From CAZPXZ01 sp965219495 (GTDB lineage Bacteria > Pseudomonadota > Alphaproteobacteria > Rhodobacterales > CAZPXZ01): a stretch of DNA of 64,000 nucleotides. The translations under genes were made by a program, and so were the position numbers. Shown piece by piece: positions 8,250-16,995 of this stretch (position 1 is the first letter of the stretch; every line of letters starts with the position of its first letter). The notes under the pieces were generated by a model. That model was not told the origin of the DNA. It saw only the letters and a program-made list of their open reading frames with translations, and searched no databases. The stretch spans positions 1,302,001-1,366,000 of the forward strand of contig OZ244777.1 in assembly GCA_965219495.1 (NCBI GenBank), read 5' to 3'.

Positions 8250-10852
8250 AGCGCAACCGAATCGGCCGCCTCTCCGGCACCCGCTGCAAAGGACAGGGCG
8301 TCGCGTTCCACCGAGACCGTTAGCCGGTTTCCATCCTGAACGTCGCCGCCGAGAAGCATTCCGGCGAGCGGATTTTCAATTTCGGTGCGGATGACCCGCT
8401 GTAGCGGACGGGCGCCATAGTTGGCGTCATATCCGCGATTCGCAAGCCAGGCGCGCGCTTCGTCTTCCACCACAAGATTCAGGTCGCGCTCCCCAAGCCG
8501 GTCGCGAAGCTGCGACAACTGGATTTCCACAATTTTTTCCATGTGCTCGCGACCGAGACGGCGGAACAGGAGAGTTTCATCGAGGCGGTTCAAGAACTCA
8601 GGCCGGAACGTCATTCGCACTTCGGCCATGATCCTGTCGCGGGCCGCATCCGCGCCCGCATCCTCGGGAAGATCCAACAGGAATTCCGATCCGATGTTTG
8701 AAGTCATGACAATCATCGTGTTCCGGAAATCCACTGTGCGGCCGTGCCCGTCCGTCAGCCGTCCGTCGTCTAGCACCTGCAACAAGATATTGAAGACATC
8801 GGGATGAGCTTTTTCGATCTCGTCCAGCAAGATGACCTGGTATGGCCGCCTGCGAACCGTCTCGGTCAAGGCGCCGCCTTCTTCATACCCGACATAGCCG
8901 GGCGGCGCGCCAATCAATCTGGCGACCGCGTGCTTCTCCAGGTACTCACTCATGTCCAAGCGCAGCAATGCGCGTTCGTCATCGAACAAGAACTCCGCGA
9001 GCGCCTTTACGAGTTCCGTCTTGCCGACGCCGGTCGGACCCAAAAAGAGAAACGAGCCCAACGGACGGCGCGGATCGGAAAGACCCGAACGGGAACGGCG
9101 AGCCGCGTTCGAAACCGCCCTGATCGCTTCCGCCTGCCCCACGACCCGCCTTTCCAGCACCTCCTCCATCCGCAGCAGCTTTACGCGCTCTCCTTCGAGC
9201 ATTCGCTCCGCCGGAATTCCCGTCCAGCGCGCCAGCACAGATGCGACCTGTTCCGGTGTTACCGCTTCTTCGATCATTGCGCCCGTCACATCGTGTTCGC
9301 GCTCCTGCAGCGCGGTTTCAAGTTCGGGAATTACACCGTGCTGAAGCCTTCCGGCATTCGCGAAATCGCCGGCACGCACCGCGTTTTCAAGTTCGATGCG
9401 CGCCTGGTCGAGGCGCTCCTTGCGTTGTCGGGCGGAGCCAAGGCGGTCCTTCTCTGCCTGCCAGCGCGCGGTCAAGTCCGCGGATCGCTGCTCCAGGTCC
9501 GCGCATTCCCTTTCCAACCTGCGCAGACGCTCCTTTGAGGCGGTATCCGTCTCTTTCTTGAGCGCCTCCACTTCAATTTTTTTCTGAACGATTTCCCGAT
9601 CCAGCGCATCCAACTCCTCAGGTTTCGAGTCCACCTGCATGCGCAGTCGCGACGCGGCCTCGTCCATGAGATCAATCGCCTTGTCGGGAAGGAACCGGTC
9701 GGAAATATAGCGTTGCGACATCGTGGTGGCCGCAACGAGCGCAGCGTCGCCGATCCTCACCCCATGGTGAACTTCGTACTTTTCCTTGAGTCCGCGCAAT
9801 ATCGAGATCGTATCTTCGACGGATGGTTCCTCGACGAACACGGGCTGGAACCTCCGCGCCAGCGCGGCATCCTTTTCGATGTGCTCACGGTATTCGTTCA
9901 GAGTCGTCGCACCCACGCAACGCAACCGGCCACGGGCAAGCGCGGGCTTGAGCAGGTTGGACGCGTCCATCGAGCCTTCCGCCCGGCCAGCACCCACAAG
10001 CGTGTGGAGTTCGTCAATGAAAAGCACGACACCGCCGGCTTCCGCGTCGATCTCCGCGAGAACGGCTTTTAGTCGCTCCTCGAATTCTCCGCGGTATTTC
10101 GCTCCCGCGACCAGCGAACCCATGTCGAGCGCCATCAGACGCTTTCCCCGCAGGCTCTCCGGAACGTCCCCGTTCACGATGCGAAGCGATAATCCCTCGG
10201 CAATCGCCGTCTTGCCCACCCCGGGTTCCCCGATCAGGACGGGATTATTCTTGGTTCTTCGGGATAGCACCTGCACGGCCCTGCGGATTTCTTCGTCGCG
10301 CCCGATGACGGGGTCGAGCCGACCTTCCCTGGCCGCTTCGGTCAGGTCCTGTGCGTACCGCTTGAGTGCGTCGTAGGAACTTTCGCTATCCGGGGAATCG
10401 GCAGTCCGACCTTTGCGCAACCGCTCAATTGCGGATTCCAGGGCTTCGAGCGTCAGCCCCGACTCCTGCAACGCCCTGCCGGCATCCGTGTCCGGAGAAG
10501 CCGCGATGCCCGCCAACACGCGTTCAACGGACAGGAAACGATCTCCTGCGGACTTGGCCATTTCCTCAGCGCGCGACAAGACTCGAGCCGTTTCCGGATG
10601 CAGCATGACTTGTTCCACGCCGGGACCATCCACGCGCGGAATTCGGGCAAGAGAGTCGGCGACCAGATTCGTGGCCCGCGATGCATCGCCTCCCGCGTTT
10701 TGAATGAGATTGGCGGCAAGACCCTCGGAGTCATCCAGGAGCGCCTTCAGCAAGTGTTCGGGCGCAAGTCGCTGGTGCCCCTCTCGAGTCGCAATGGTGT
10801 GTGCGGCCTGGAGAAACCCCCTCAAGCGCTCTGTGTAACGACTCTGGTCCAT
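8246..10852 (-). CDS. clpB: ATP-dependent disaggregase ClpB
   Basis: 868 residues, the standard ClpB length. The N-domain repeats lie at 1-145 (EGHQRLAPEHLLKALL). NBD1 has Walker A GEPGVGKTAIAEG near 205 and Walker B VVLFIDELH. A coiled-coil M domain runs about 400-525, rich in Glu/Lys/Arg. NBD2 has Walker A GPTGVGKTEL and Walker B VILLDEIEKAH. The M domain and absence of an IGF/IGL ClpP-docking loop separate it from ClpA. It works with DnaK to resolubilise aggregated protein. It is monocistronic here, divergent from pyrF (113-bp gap); I see no obvious sigma-32-type promoter. Confidence 0.97.
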   Translation of the reverse strand: MDQSRYTERLRGFLQAAHTIATREGHQRLAPEHLLKALLDDSEGLAANLIQNAGGDASRATNLVADSLARIPRVDGPGVEQVMLHPETARVLSRAEEMAKSAGDRFLSVERVLAGIAASPDTDAGRALQESGLTLEALESAIERLRKGRTADSPDSESSYDALKRYAQDLTEAAREGRLDPVIGRDEEIRRAVQVLSRRTKNNPVLIGEPGVGKTAIAEGLSLRIVNGDVPESLRGKRLMALDMGSLVAGAKYRGEFEERLKAVLAEIDAEAGGVVLFIDELHTLVGAGRAEGSMDASNLLKPALARGRLRCVGATTLNEYREHIEKDAALARRFQPVFVEEPSVEDTISILRGLKEKYEVHHGVRIGDAALVAATTMSQRYISDRFLPDKAIDLMDEAASRLRMQVDSKPEELDALDREIVQKKIEVEALKKETDTASKERLRRLERECADLEQRSADLTARWQAEKDRLGSARQRKERLDQARIELENAVRAGDFANAGRLQHGVIPELETALQEREHDVTGAMIEEAVTPEQVASVLARWTGIPAERMLEGERVKLLRMEEVLERRVVGQAEAIRAVSNAARRSRSGLSDPRRPLGSFLFLGPTGVGKTELVKALAEFLFDDERALLRLDMSEYLEKHAVARLIGAPPGYVGYEEGGALTETVRRRPYQVILLDEIEKAHPDVFNILLQVLDDGRLTDGHGRTVDFRNTMIVMTSNIGSEFLLDLPEDAGADAARDRIMAEVRMTFRPEFLNRLDETLLFRRLGREHMEKIVEIQLSQLRDRLGERDLNLVVEDEARAWLANRGYDANYGARPLQRVIRTEIENPLAGMLLGGDVQDGNRLTVSVERDALSFAAGAGEAADSVAL

Positions 10853-10965
10853 GAGAACTTCACTTCATGCTCTTCCGGGCGAGACTGGCGCACCACCCGC
10901 GTACACGCTATTTGGGATCAGTTGCCGCAAGTTCAAGCGGCAGGAAACACCCGACGGGGCCAAGC

Positions 10966-11673
10966 ATGCCGATGGTGGATCCGCGCGAACGCCTGATTGT
11001 CGCTCTCGACACGAAAGAGATCGACGAGGCACGCGCCATGGTCGATCTGCTCGGCGGCATGGTTCGGTTTTACAAGATCGGCCTCGGACACCTTGCACGG
11101 CAGGGCGCCAGCCTCGCGCAGGAACTCAAGGGCGCCGGATTGCGGTTATTCCTGGACTACAAGCTCTTCGATATTGCCTCGATCGTGGAAAGAGCCGTAT
11201 GCGGCATCGCCACAGAAATCGAACCGGACTTCCTGACGGTCCATGGAGACCCCCAAATCGTGGCGGCCGCAGTCAGTGGACGGGGCGGAGCGCCGACCCG
11301 GATACTGGCCGTTACCGTCCTGACCAGCCTCGATCGCAATGATCTGGATTCCATGCTGCTTGTGCCCGGGACCGTCAGGAAAATCGTTCTGGAACGCGCC
11401 AGGCGCTCTCTGGCAGCGGGCGCCGATGGGTTGATCGCGTCGCCGCTTGAATTGCGATCCCTGCGCGCCCTGCCGGAATGCCGGGACACATTTCTCGTCG
11501 TGCCCGGGATTCGCCCAGCGGGTTCCTGCATGGATGACCAGGTCCGAATCGCCTCGCCCGCGCACGCGCTCACGGAAGGCGCGGATCACATCGTAGTCGG
11601 TCGCCCAATCCTGAATGCCGCGAATCCTCGTTCCGTCGCGATTCAAATCATGAACGAACTGGCAGGCGAATGA
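10966..11673 (+). CDS. pyrF: Orotidine 5'-phosphate decarboxylase
   Basis: 235 residues starting at MPMVDPRERLIVALD; a Met six bases on (MVDPRER) is equally possible, and the open frame upstream of 10966 has no resemblance. It is a TIM-barrel OMP decarboxylase with the catalytic signature LRLFLDYKLFDI (Lys-x-x-Asp) near residue 60, VLTSL in the central region, and the phosphate-binding VVPGIRP and IVVGRPI loops near the C-terminus. It performs the last step of UMP synthesis. It is divergent from clpB and convergent with rmuC across a 381-bp gap that holds a strong palindrome. Confidence 0.95.
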   Translation: MPMVDPRERLIVALDTKEIDEARAMVDLLGGMVRFYKIGLGHLARQGASLAQELKGAGLRLFLDYKLFDIASIVERAVCGIATEIEPDFLTVHGDPQIVAAAVSGRGGAPTRILAVTVLTSLDRNDLDSMLLVPGTVRKIVLERARRSLAAGADGLIASPLELRSLRALPECRDTFLVVPGIRPAGSCMDDQVRIASPAHALTEGADHIVVGRPILNAANPRSVAIQIMNELAGE

Positions 11674-12054
11674 CAAACGGGAAAATTTGCCGTTTTTGTT
11701 GCGGCGCACAATGAAATTATATTCGCAATTGTTGCAATCGTGCAACAATTGCGAATTGCCCGGGGAATTCGGCAACCTTCGGCCGGACGATGTAGAGAAT
11801 CAAGAACTTTCTCTTTTCGTAGCAACCATTTGCAATCGAAAAGGGGAATCGTCCCAAGCATCGACTTTGCCGGTTGCCAGCGTTTATTCGGCAAACGAGG
11901 CGCCATCCGTCAACGATGACCTCTCGAAAAAACAGGGGTTGCGTCTCATGCAGCGCACAATATGCTTCCGCCTTGCGCTGCTGCGCTCAACGGCGCTGAG
12001 CGTTTCCTCCCTTTTCGACTTGGGTCGCGCGGCAATCGTGCGGCCCACTTCTCT
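11674..12054. other. Convergent intergenic region after pyrF and rmuC
   Basis: 381 bp between two converging genes. Apart from the palindrome at 11721-11756 I see no gene: open frames here are short, lack ribosome-binding sites and do not resemble proteins I know. The first part is A+T-rich. Confidence 0.6.
11721..11756. repeat. Perfect 16-bp palindrome with 4-nt loop
   Basis: Arms at 11721-11736 (ATTCGCAATTGTTGCA) and 11741-11756 are exact reverse complements around a 4-nt centre ATCG. It lies 47 bp past the pyrF stop. There is no T-run on either strand, so it is not a classic intrinsic terminator. It could be a bidirectional termination or mRNA-stabilising hairpin between converging genes, or a binding site for a dimeric protein; its core resembles TTGTTGC/GCAACAA motifs found upstream of the phasin at 36450-36654. 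Confidence 0.75.
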
Positions 12055-13407
12055 TCAGTCGTTGATGCGGTCCGGAACCGGTTTTCCGCCGTTTTCGAAT
12101 CCTGTGTTCGTTTCGGCCAAATCCAGCTGCGGCGCGCGCGGAACCCGGATGGCGGTTTCCACTCCGCCCGGGGATTCGATGTCCTTTTGCCCGACTTCAA
12201 GCGAACGCAGGCGCCGAGCTCCCGGCAATGCCCGGTTTTCAAAACTCCCGACGAATTCATTGTGCGCCCGGACGGCACGATCCAGGGCGCTGCTCAGCTT
12301 CCCGAGCCTGTCACCAAGCGATTCCAGACGCTTGTAGAGATCCTCGCCGATCTGCAACACTTGTCGCGCGTTGCGGGAAGCCTGTTCCTGCCGCCAGCCA
12401 TAGGCAATGGCCTTTGCGAGCGCAAGCAACGTCGTGGGCGTTGCAATGATCACGTGCTGACGGTAGGCGTCGTCGAACAGCGCGGGGTCTCGCTCTACCG
12501 CCGCCGCATAGAAGTTGTCGCCAGGGATGAACATCACCACAAAGTCCGGGGTGTCGCTGAACAGGTTCCAATAGGACTTCGACCCCAAGCTGCGCGCATG
12601 TTCGCGCAACTGCCGGGCGTGATCGTGCAGCAATCGTTCCGTGTCTTCATCCGTTTCGGCTTCCAGCGCATCAAGATAGGCGGACATCGGCGTCTTCGCG
12701 TCGATCACTATGGTCCTCCCTCCCGGCATGGTGAGAACAGCGTCTGGCCGCTGCCTGCCGTTGTCCTGGCGGACCGTCACTTCCAACTCGTAGTCCACGT
12801 GTTCCAGCATTCCGGCCATTTCGAGAACCCGGCGCAACTGGTGTTCTCCCCAGCGCCCCCGCGTCTTGGCCTGATACCGGAGCGCATTGACGAGCCCGTC
12901 CGTCGTCTCCCGCAGCGTACCGGTTGATTCCACCACTTGCCGGATGTGCTGGTCCAGGCGGCCCTGCCCTTCGCGCCGGTCCTTTTCCATTTCCGCCAGC
13001 TTCTCTTGGTACTCCTTCAGTTTTGCGTCGATCGGCTCGACCAGGCCCTTGATACCGGCGCGGCTCTCCTTCTGCTGCTGTTCGAAGACTTCCCGTGCGC
13101 GCTTCAGGAACGACTCCGACGTGCCCTTGAGAACATCTTCCGCTAACAACTGCAGATCCTTTTGGATCTGCTCGCGTACCCGCTCGAGCGCCGCCACCCG
13201 TTCGGAATTGGCGGCTCGCTCCGATTCGAGACGCGTTTCCGCAGTCCGCAGCGCCAGACTCTCCTCGTGCGCTTTTGCGGACGCTTTCCGGAATTGTTCC
13301 CGCTCGGATTCGAGGCTCGATAGCCTCGATCGCAGCGCCAGCCAAGCGAGCGCGCCGCCGGCGACCATCCCGGCCAGCGCCGCCGCCAAAACGAAGTACT
13401 CGGTCAA
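12055..13407 (-). CDS. rmuC: DNA recombination protein RmuC
   Basis: 450 residues. One N-terminal membrane helix (about 4-25, FVLAAALAGMVAGGALAWLAL) is followed by a long coiled coil (25-170, Glu/Arg/Gln-rich). The conserved RmuC nuclease-like domain then has RGRWGEHQLRRVLE, the DAVLTMPGGRTIVIDAKTP core (restriction-endonuclease-like D...DAK) and FVVMFIPGDNFYAAA. In E. coli, RmuC limits inversions at short inverted repeats, relevant in a region this rich in repeats. Its start overlaps the chaC stop by 4 bp, so it is translationally coupled as the last gene of the pheA-like/hisC/tyrA/chaC run. Confidence 0.95.
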   Translation of the reverse strand: MTEYFVLAAALAGMVAGGALAWLALRSRLSSLESEREQFRKASAKAHEESLALRTAETRLESERAANSERVAALERVREQIQKDLQLLAEDVLKGTSESFLKRAREVFEQQQKESRAGIKGLVEPIDAKLKEYQEKLAEMEKDRREGQGRLDQHIRQVVESTGTLRETTDGLVNALRYQAKTRGRWGEHQLRRVLEMAGMLEHVDYELEVTVRQDNGRQRPDAVLTMPGGRTIVIDAKTPMSAYLDALEAETDEDTERLLHDHARQLREHARSLGSKSYWNLFSDTPDFVVMFIPGDNFYAAAVERDPALFDDAYRQHVIIATPTTLLALAKAIAYGWRQEQASRNARQVLQIGEDLYKRLESLGDRLGKLSSALDRAVRAHNEFVGSFENRALPGARRLRSLEVGQKDIESPGGVETAIRVPRAPQLDLAETNTGFENGGKPVPDRIND

Positions 13408-13988
13408 TTGTCGGCGCCTGACAAGGCGGCGACCCGTTTGCCCATTCTTTCGAGTTCGGCCTCCCGCACACCGATTTCGGCGAGATGCCGGAGGGTTTCT
13501 TCCAGGTAGTCGCGATTGTCACCGCGGTCGCCCCGGCTGCGAGCGACAATGCCCGCGCATTCTTCTTCCGAAATGCCTCCCGCGTACTGGGGATGAGAAG
13601 AATCCATTATGTAGCAGAGGGCCGGAACCGATGCCGACGGCCGGCGCTCCTCGTTCAGCAGGGTGACCGACAGCCAGGCCTCCCGGTACGCGTAAGTGAT
13701 CATCTCCCGTTCCCGGAGGCAGGCCCAGGTATGTTCCGCGTTTTGTGGCGCGATTCTATAGGCGATTCCCGTGCAATCTGCGTCCGGTCTCGCGTCCAGG
13801 CCAAGTACAAGCCCCGGGGATTCCGGCGTTCCCCGATAGCGAATCGACCACAGGCAGAGGCTTCGCACATATCCCGACAGGCGGGCGAGGGAACGCTTCT
13901 CGTACGGGAACTCCGGATTCCACATCAGGCTTCCATAGGCGAAAACCCAGAATGGTTCCGGGCAGCCGGCACCGGGCGATTCATCCAT
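13404..13988 (-). CDS. ChaC-like gamma-glutamylcyclotransferase
   Basis: 194 residues. The N-terminus carries the GGCT signature FWVFAYGSLMWNPEF (YGSL substrate-binding loop), followed by YRGTPESPGLVLGLD and the catalytic glutamate in CLREREM. The C-terminal YLEETLRHLAEIGVREAEL matches the ChaC family. It likely cleaves gamma-glutamyl groups of glutathione to 5-oxoproline. Its start overlaps the tyrA stop by 8 bp and its stop overlaps rmuC. A possible, purely inferred link exists to the hydantoinase/oxoprolinase genes at 56-60 kb, which act on 5-oxoproline-like rings. Confidence 0.9.
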   Translation of the reverse strand: MDESPGAGCPEPFWVFAYGSLMWNPEFPYEKRSLARLSGYVRSLCLWSIRYRGTPESPGLVLGLDARPDADCTGIAYRIAPQNAEHTWACLREREMITYAYREAWLSVTLLNEERRPSASVPALCYIMDSSHPQYAGGISEEECAGIVARSRGDRGDNRDYLEETLRHLAEIGVREAELERMGKRVAALSGADN

Positions 13989-14928
13989 CTTCCTGTTCCT
14001 GCGAACGTGAGGGAGTTCGAACCATGTAGAACGGCCTGCCTGCGGTATCCTGGCCCGCGTCGACGATTTCTCTGCGGATCTCCCGGCCCCGCCGAAGATA
14101 TTCCTCCAGCCTTGGGCCGTCGCCCCATCTCACCGCCTTTTGCAACGCAAAAAGCTCTTCCGTAAATCGGCCCAGCCCTTCCAGAATAGCCTCCCGATTC
14201 GCCAGGAAAATGTCGCGCCACATGACCGGATCGGACGCGGCAATCCGCGTGAAGTCGCGAAAGCCGCTTGCCGAATACTGGATTACCTCGCTTTCATTGA
14301 CATTGGCCAAGTCGTCCGCAACGCGCACCATCGTGTAGGCGATGGCGTGAGGAAGATGGCTGGTAATGGCCAGTACCTGATCGTGGTGGAAAGGCGTCAT
14401 TTCTTCCACGCGACTGCCTACTCCCTCCCACAGCGCCCGTACGCGCCCGACCGCTGTGCTGGAATTCGCCACATGGGGAGTCAGAATGAACCATCGATCC
14501 TGAAAGAGCTCCGCGAATCCGCTCTCCGGTCCGGACTGTTCGGTGCCGGCAATCGGGTGCCCGGCAACAAACTCGCAGCCCTCCGGGACCAATGGAACCA
14601 GAGTCGCGACAATCGAACTCTTGGCGCCACCAACGTCTGTGACAATTGTGCCCTTCGCCAATTGCGGTCGAATCCGCCTCAGGATTTCGGCGAACTTGCC
14701 CAGTGGCGTGCAGAACACGACAAGCGCCGCGCCTTCCGCGGTTTCTTCTACGCTTTCGTGAATCGAATCGCAGAGGCCGAGTCGCTGCGCTATGGCGCGA
14801 GATTCAGCGGTTCGGGCAGTGCCAGCAATTTCGCGTGCCAGGCCGTACTTCCGAACCGCGAGCGCCAGCGAAGACCCGATCAGACCGAGACCGATCAATG
14901 CAATTTTGTCCACGACAGGTGGGTTCAT
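13981..14928 (-). CDS. tyrA: Prephenate/arogenate dehydrogenase
   Basis: 315 residues from ATG 14928, 2 bp after the hisC stop; an open frame extends 28 codons further into hisC but the chosen Met gives the usual MNPPVVDKIALIG start. The NAD(P)-binding motif is IALIGLGLIGSSLA. The catalytic segment has GHPIAGTEQSGPESGF (catalytic His), and the all-helical C-terminal domain has TSHLPHAIAYTMVRVADD. It oxidatively decarboxylates prephenate or arogenate in tyrosine synthesis. It is the third gene of a coupled aromatic amino-acid operon on the minus strand. Confidence 0.93.
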   Translation of the reverse strand: MNPPVVDKIALIGLGLIGSSLALAVRKYGLAREIAGTARTAESRAIAQRLGLCDSIHESVEETAEGAALVVFCTPLGKFAEILRRIRPQLAKGTIVTDVGGAKSSIVATLVPLVPEGCEFVAGHPIAGTEQSGPESGFAELFQDRWFILTPHVANSSTAVGRVRALWEGVGSRVEEMTPFHHDQVLAITSHLPHAIAYTMVRVADDLANVNESEVIQYSASGFRDFTRIAASDPVMWRDIFLANREAILEGLGRFTEELFALQKAVRWGDGPRLEEYLRRGREIRREIVDAGQDTAGRPFYMVRTPSRSQEQEDG

Positions 14929-14930
14929 CG

Positions 14931-16016
14931 TCACTCTTCTCCAATATGCTCCGAAAGGCAGGATAATATTGCGCGAATAGCCTCTTCCGCACCAACCGTA
15001 ACGCGCAGGCACGCCGGAAGGCCGTACGCATCCATTCGCCGGACAAACACCCGGCGCCGGCGCAGCGCGGCATCCGCTTCCCCGGCCGCATGGGCATCCG
15101 CGAACTGAACAAGCACAAAATTGCCCCCGGAAGGAAAGACCTCCAGACCCAAATCCGAAAGGCCACGGGAGAGGAACGCACGGTTGCGAATATTCTCCCC
15201 AACACTCGCCTGCACATGCGGGAAGTCGAGCACAGCCGCGGCGGCAGCCGCTTGCGCGGCCGCATTGGCGTTGAAGGGACCGCGAATACGGTGCAAAACC
15301 GCCGCCACACGGTCCGGACAGTACGCCCAGCCAATTCGGAGTCCTGCCAGACCGTGGATCTTGGAGAAGGTGCGCGTCATGACGACATTTCTTTGCGATT
15401 CAACGAATTCGACGCCTGCTACATATTCCGGTTCCGTGACGTATTCGGCGTAGGCCGCATCGAGAACCAGCAATGCGCGAGCGGGCAACCCGTCCCGGAG
15501 ACGTCGGAGTTCGTTACGCTTGAGCCAGGAACCGGTCGGGTTGTTCGGATTGGCAAGAAACACGATCCGGGTTTCGTCTCCGGCGGCCTTGAGTATCCGG
15601 TCCACGTCCGCCCGAAGGTTCGTTTCAGCAACGGAAACCGGCCGGGCGCCGGCCGCCAAGGTTGCGATCCTGTACATCAGAAAGCCGTGTTCGGAGTGGA
15701 TGACCTCGTTGCCGGCGCCAGCATAGGCGTGGCAAAGAAGCGCAAGCAATTCGTCGGAACCGTTTCCGCACACGATACGGCCAGCGTCGAGGCCGTGCGC
15801 CTCGGCAATCGCATCGCGAAGGAAAGCGGCGGCGCCGTCAGGGTAGATATGGAGTCCGTCAGCCTGTCTCAAATACGCTTCCCGCGCCCTGGCGCCGGCT
15901 CCGAGCGGGTTTTCGTTTGACGCAAGCATATAGCCGCCCGCCTCCCCTTCTCCCCCCACATAAGGAGAGATATCAAGAATTCCTGGCTGCGGGACGGGTT
16001 CGAGCGCGACACTCAC
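14931..16016 (-). CDS. hisC: Histidinol-phosphate/aromatic aminotransferase
   Basis: 361 residues from a GTG at 16016 that overlaps the stop of the upstream gene (GTGA) and has CAGGAG 6 nt upstream; this beats an upstream in-frame Met at 16082 that lies inside that gene. It is a PLP fold-type I enzyme with LASNENPLGAGA, NPNNPTGSWLKR, AYAEYV, and the PLP-lysine in TRTFSKIHGLAGLRIGWA, with Arg in the C-terminal ACLRVTVG. In this context, between chorismate mutase and tyrA, it probably transaminates prephenate or arylpyruvates in addition to or instead of imidazole-acetol phosphate. Confidence 0.9.
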   Translation of the reverse strand: MSVALEPVPQPGILDISPYVGGEGEAGGYMLASNENPLGAGARAREAYLRQADGLHIYPDGAAAFLRDAIAEAHGLDAGRIVCGNGSDELLALLCHAYAGAGNEVIHSEHGFLMYRIATLAAGARPVSVAETNLRADVDRILKAAGDETRIVFLANPNNPTGSWLKRNELRRLRDGLPARALLVLDAAYAEYVTEPEYVAGVEFVESQRNVVMTRTFSKIHGLAGLRIGWAYCPDRVAAVLHRIRGPFNANAAAQAAAAAAVLDFPHVQASVGENIRNRAFLSRGLSDLGLEVFPSGGNFVLVQFADAHAAGEADAALRRRRVFVRRMDAYGLPACLRVTVGAEEAIRAILSCLSEHIGEE

Positions 16017-16855
16017 AACAAACTCCTGCCGTCCTTCGCAAGTTCGCCGATCGGTCGCGCATATGCGCCGAGCACGCACCAATTCTTGCAGCTGTCCGCA
16101 AGCACTGCATTCATGCGATTCTCGCTTTTCCCGCCGATATGGAACCCTCGAAGCGCCAGCACTATACCCCGCTCGAACGATTCCATTCCCTCTATCACGA
16201 TTTTCGTCCCTTCCAGCCCGGCGGCAAGGGACGCCGGAACCACGCCCGGCGTTGTTCCTACCGCGATGAGCGTAACGTCATCCGATGTCGCGGCCAGCGA
16301 CACGTGTCCGAAGGCGTAGGCCTTCGGCAGGTTCGAACCCCAAAAAGGAAGCGCCGCGAAAATGCTTGACCCTTCCCCTTCCCACGCGGCAAACTTGGCA
16401 TACTCCTTCAGTGTCGGGACAAGGCCCAGCAGCGTCCGTTCCCGGCGCACCGAATGGTGGAGTTCCTTCGGGCTCGGGAAGGACTTTACTGCAGCACCGC
16501 TCCCAAAATGCCCGCGGGCAAGAGACCGGAGAAGAGCGCCGCCCCCTTCCTGCATGTGCGAAGTACCGACAACCACCGGCTCCTGCTGCAAAAGCGCTGC
16601 GGACATAATCTCCCGCCAGACCCTGGCGACCCCTTCGAAGGATGGCCCGTCCTCCTCGCGACTGCGAGCATAAAGCCGCCTCAGGATTGCCGCTTCGCGC
16701 TCCGGACGGAACGCGGACCTTGTCTCTTCCCCGGCTTCGCGCTTGGCGCGCGCGACTTCGTCCACGATCTCCGCCCGTTTCCGCAGGAGATCGAGAATCT
16801 GGTCGTCGATGCGGTCGATTCCCGCGCGCGCAATATCCAGCCCCTTAGATACCAT
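16013..16855 (-). CDS. Chorismate mutase with non-canonical C-terminal domain
   Basis: 280 residues. Residues 1-100 are an AroQ-type chorismate mutase: IDRIDDQILDLLRKRAEIV, the KREAGEE loop, FRPEREAAILRRL and the VWREIMSAAL helix. The rest (about 105-280, VVVGTSHMQEGGGALLRS ... RPIGELAKDG) does not contain the TRF or ESRP-type motifs of prephenate dehydratase and lacks an ACT domain, so I do not call it PheA. Similar fusions adjoin hisC and tyrA in some alphaproteobacteria, to my knowledge. It is the first gene of the hisC-tyrA-chaC-rmuC run, with coupled stop/start. Confidence 0.85.
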   Translation of the reverse strand: MVSKGLDIARAGIDRIDDQILDLLRKRAEIVDEVARAKREAGEETRSAFRPEREAAILRRLYARSREEDGPSFEGVARVWREIMSAALLQQEPVVVGTSHMQEGGGALLRSLARGHFGSGAAVKSFPSPKELHHSVRRERTLLGLVPTLKEYAKFAAWEGEGSSIFAALPFWGSNLPKAYAFGHVSLAATSDDVTLIAVGTTPGVVPASLAAGLEGTKIVIEGMESFERGIVLALRGFHIGGKSENRMNAVLADSCKNWCVLGAYARPIGELAKDGRSLL

Positions 16856-16995
16856 CTTCCTCCCCCAGCCCTCCCGACCGGCAAGCGCCTGCGGATCCGG
16901 GCCGCCAAATCCGAACGCAACAACGATAGACGGATGCCGCGCGAACTCTCAATAACACTGACCCGCCGGGCGCCCTCTTGCCAATCGAACCCGGA

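Noticed and set aside
8242..8255. TGCGCTAAAGCGCA as a terminator between the M23 gene and clpB
   Set aside because: The palindrome is only 6 bp per arm with a 2-nt centre and no T-run, and it is formed by the overlapping stop codons; too weak to call.
8804..9538. Long open frames antisense to clpB
   Set aside because: They are shadows of a G+C-rich gene on the other strand; clpB is full length with all motifs and the antisense products resemble nothing known.
11687..12337. A 216-codon plus-strand open frame across the pyrF-rmuC gap
   Set aside because: It starts inside the palindrome region without an RBS, runs antisense into rmuC and has no recognisable domain.
16013..16855. Bifunctional PheA (chorismate mutase/prephenate dehydratase)
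   Set aside because: The C-terminal part lacks the TRF-type and ESRP motifs and an ACT domain.
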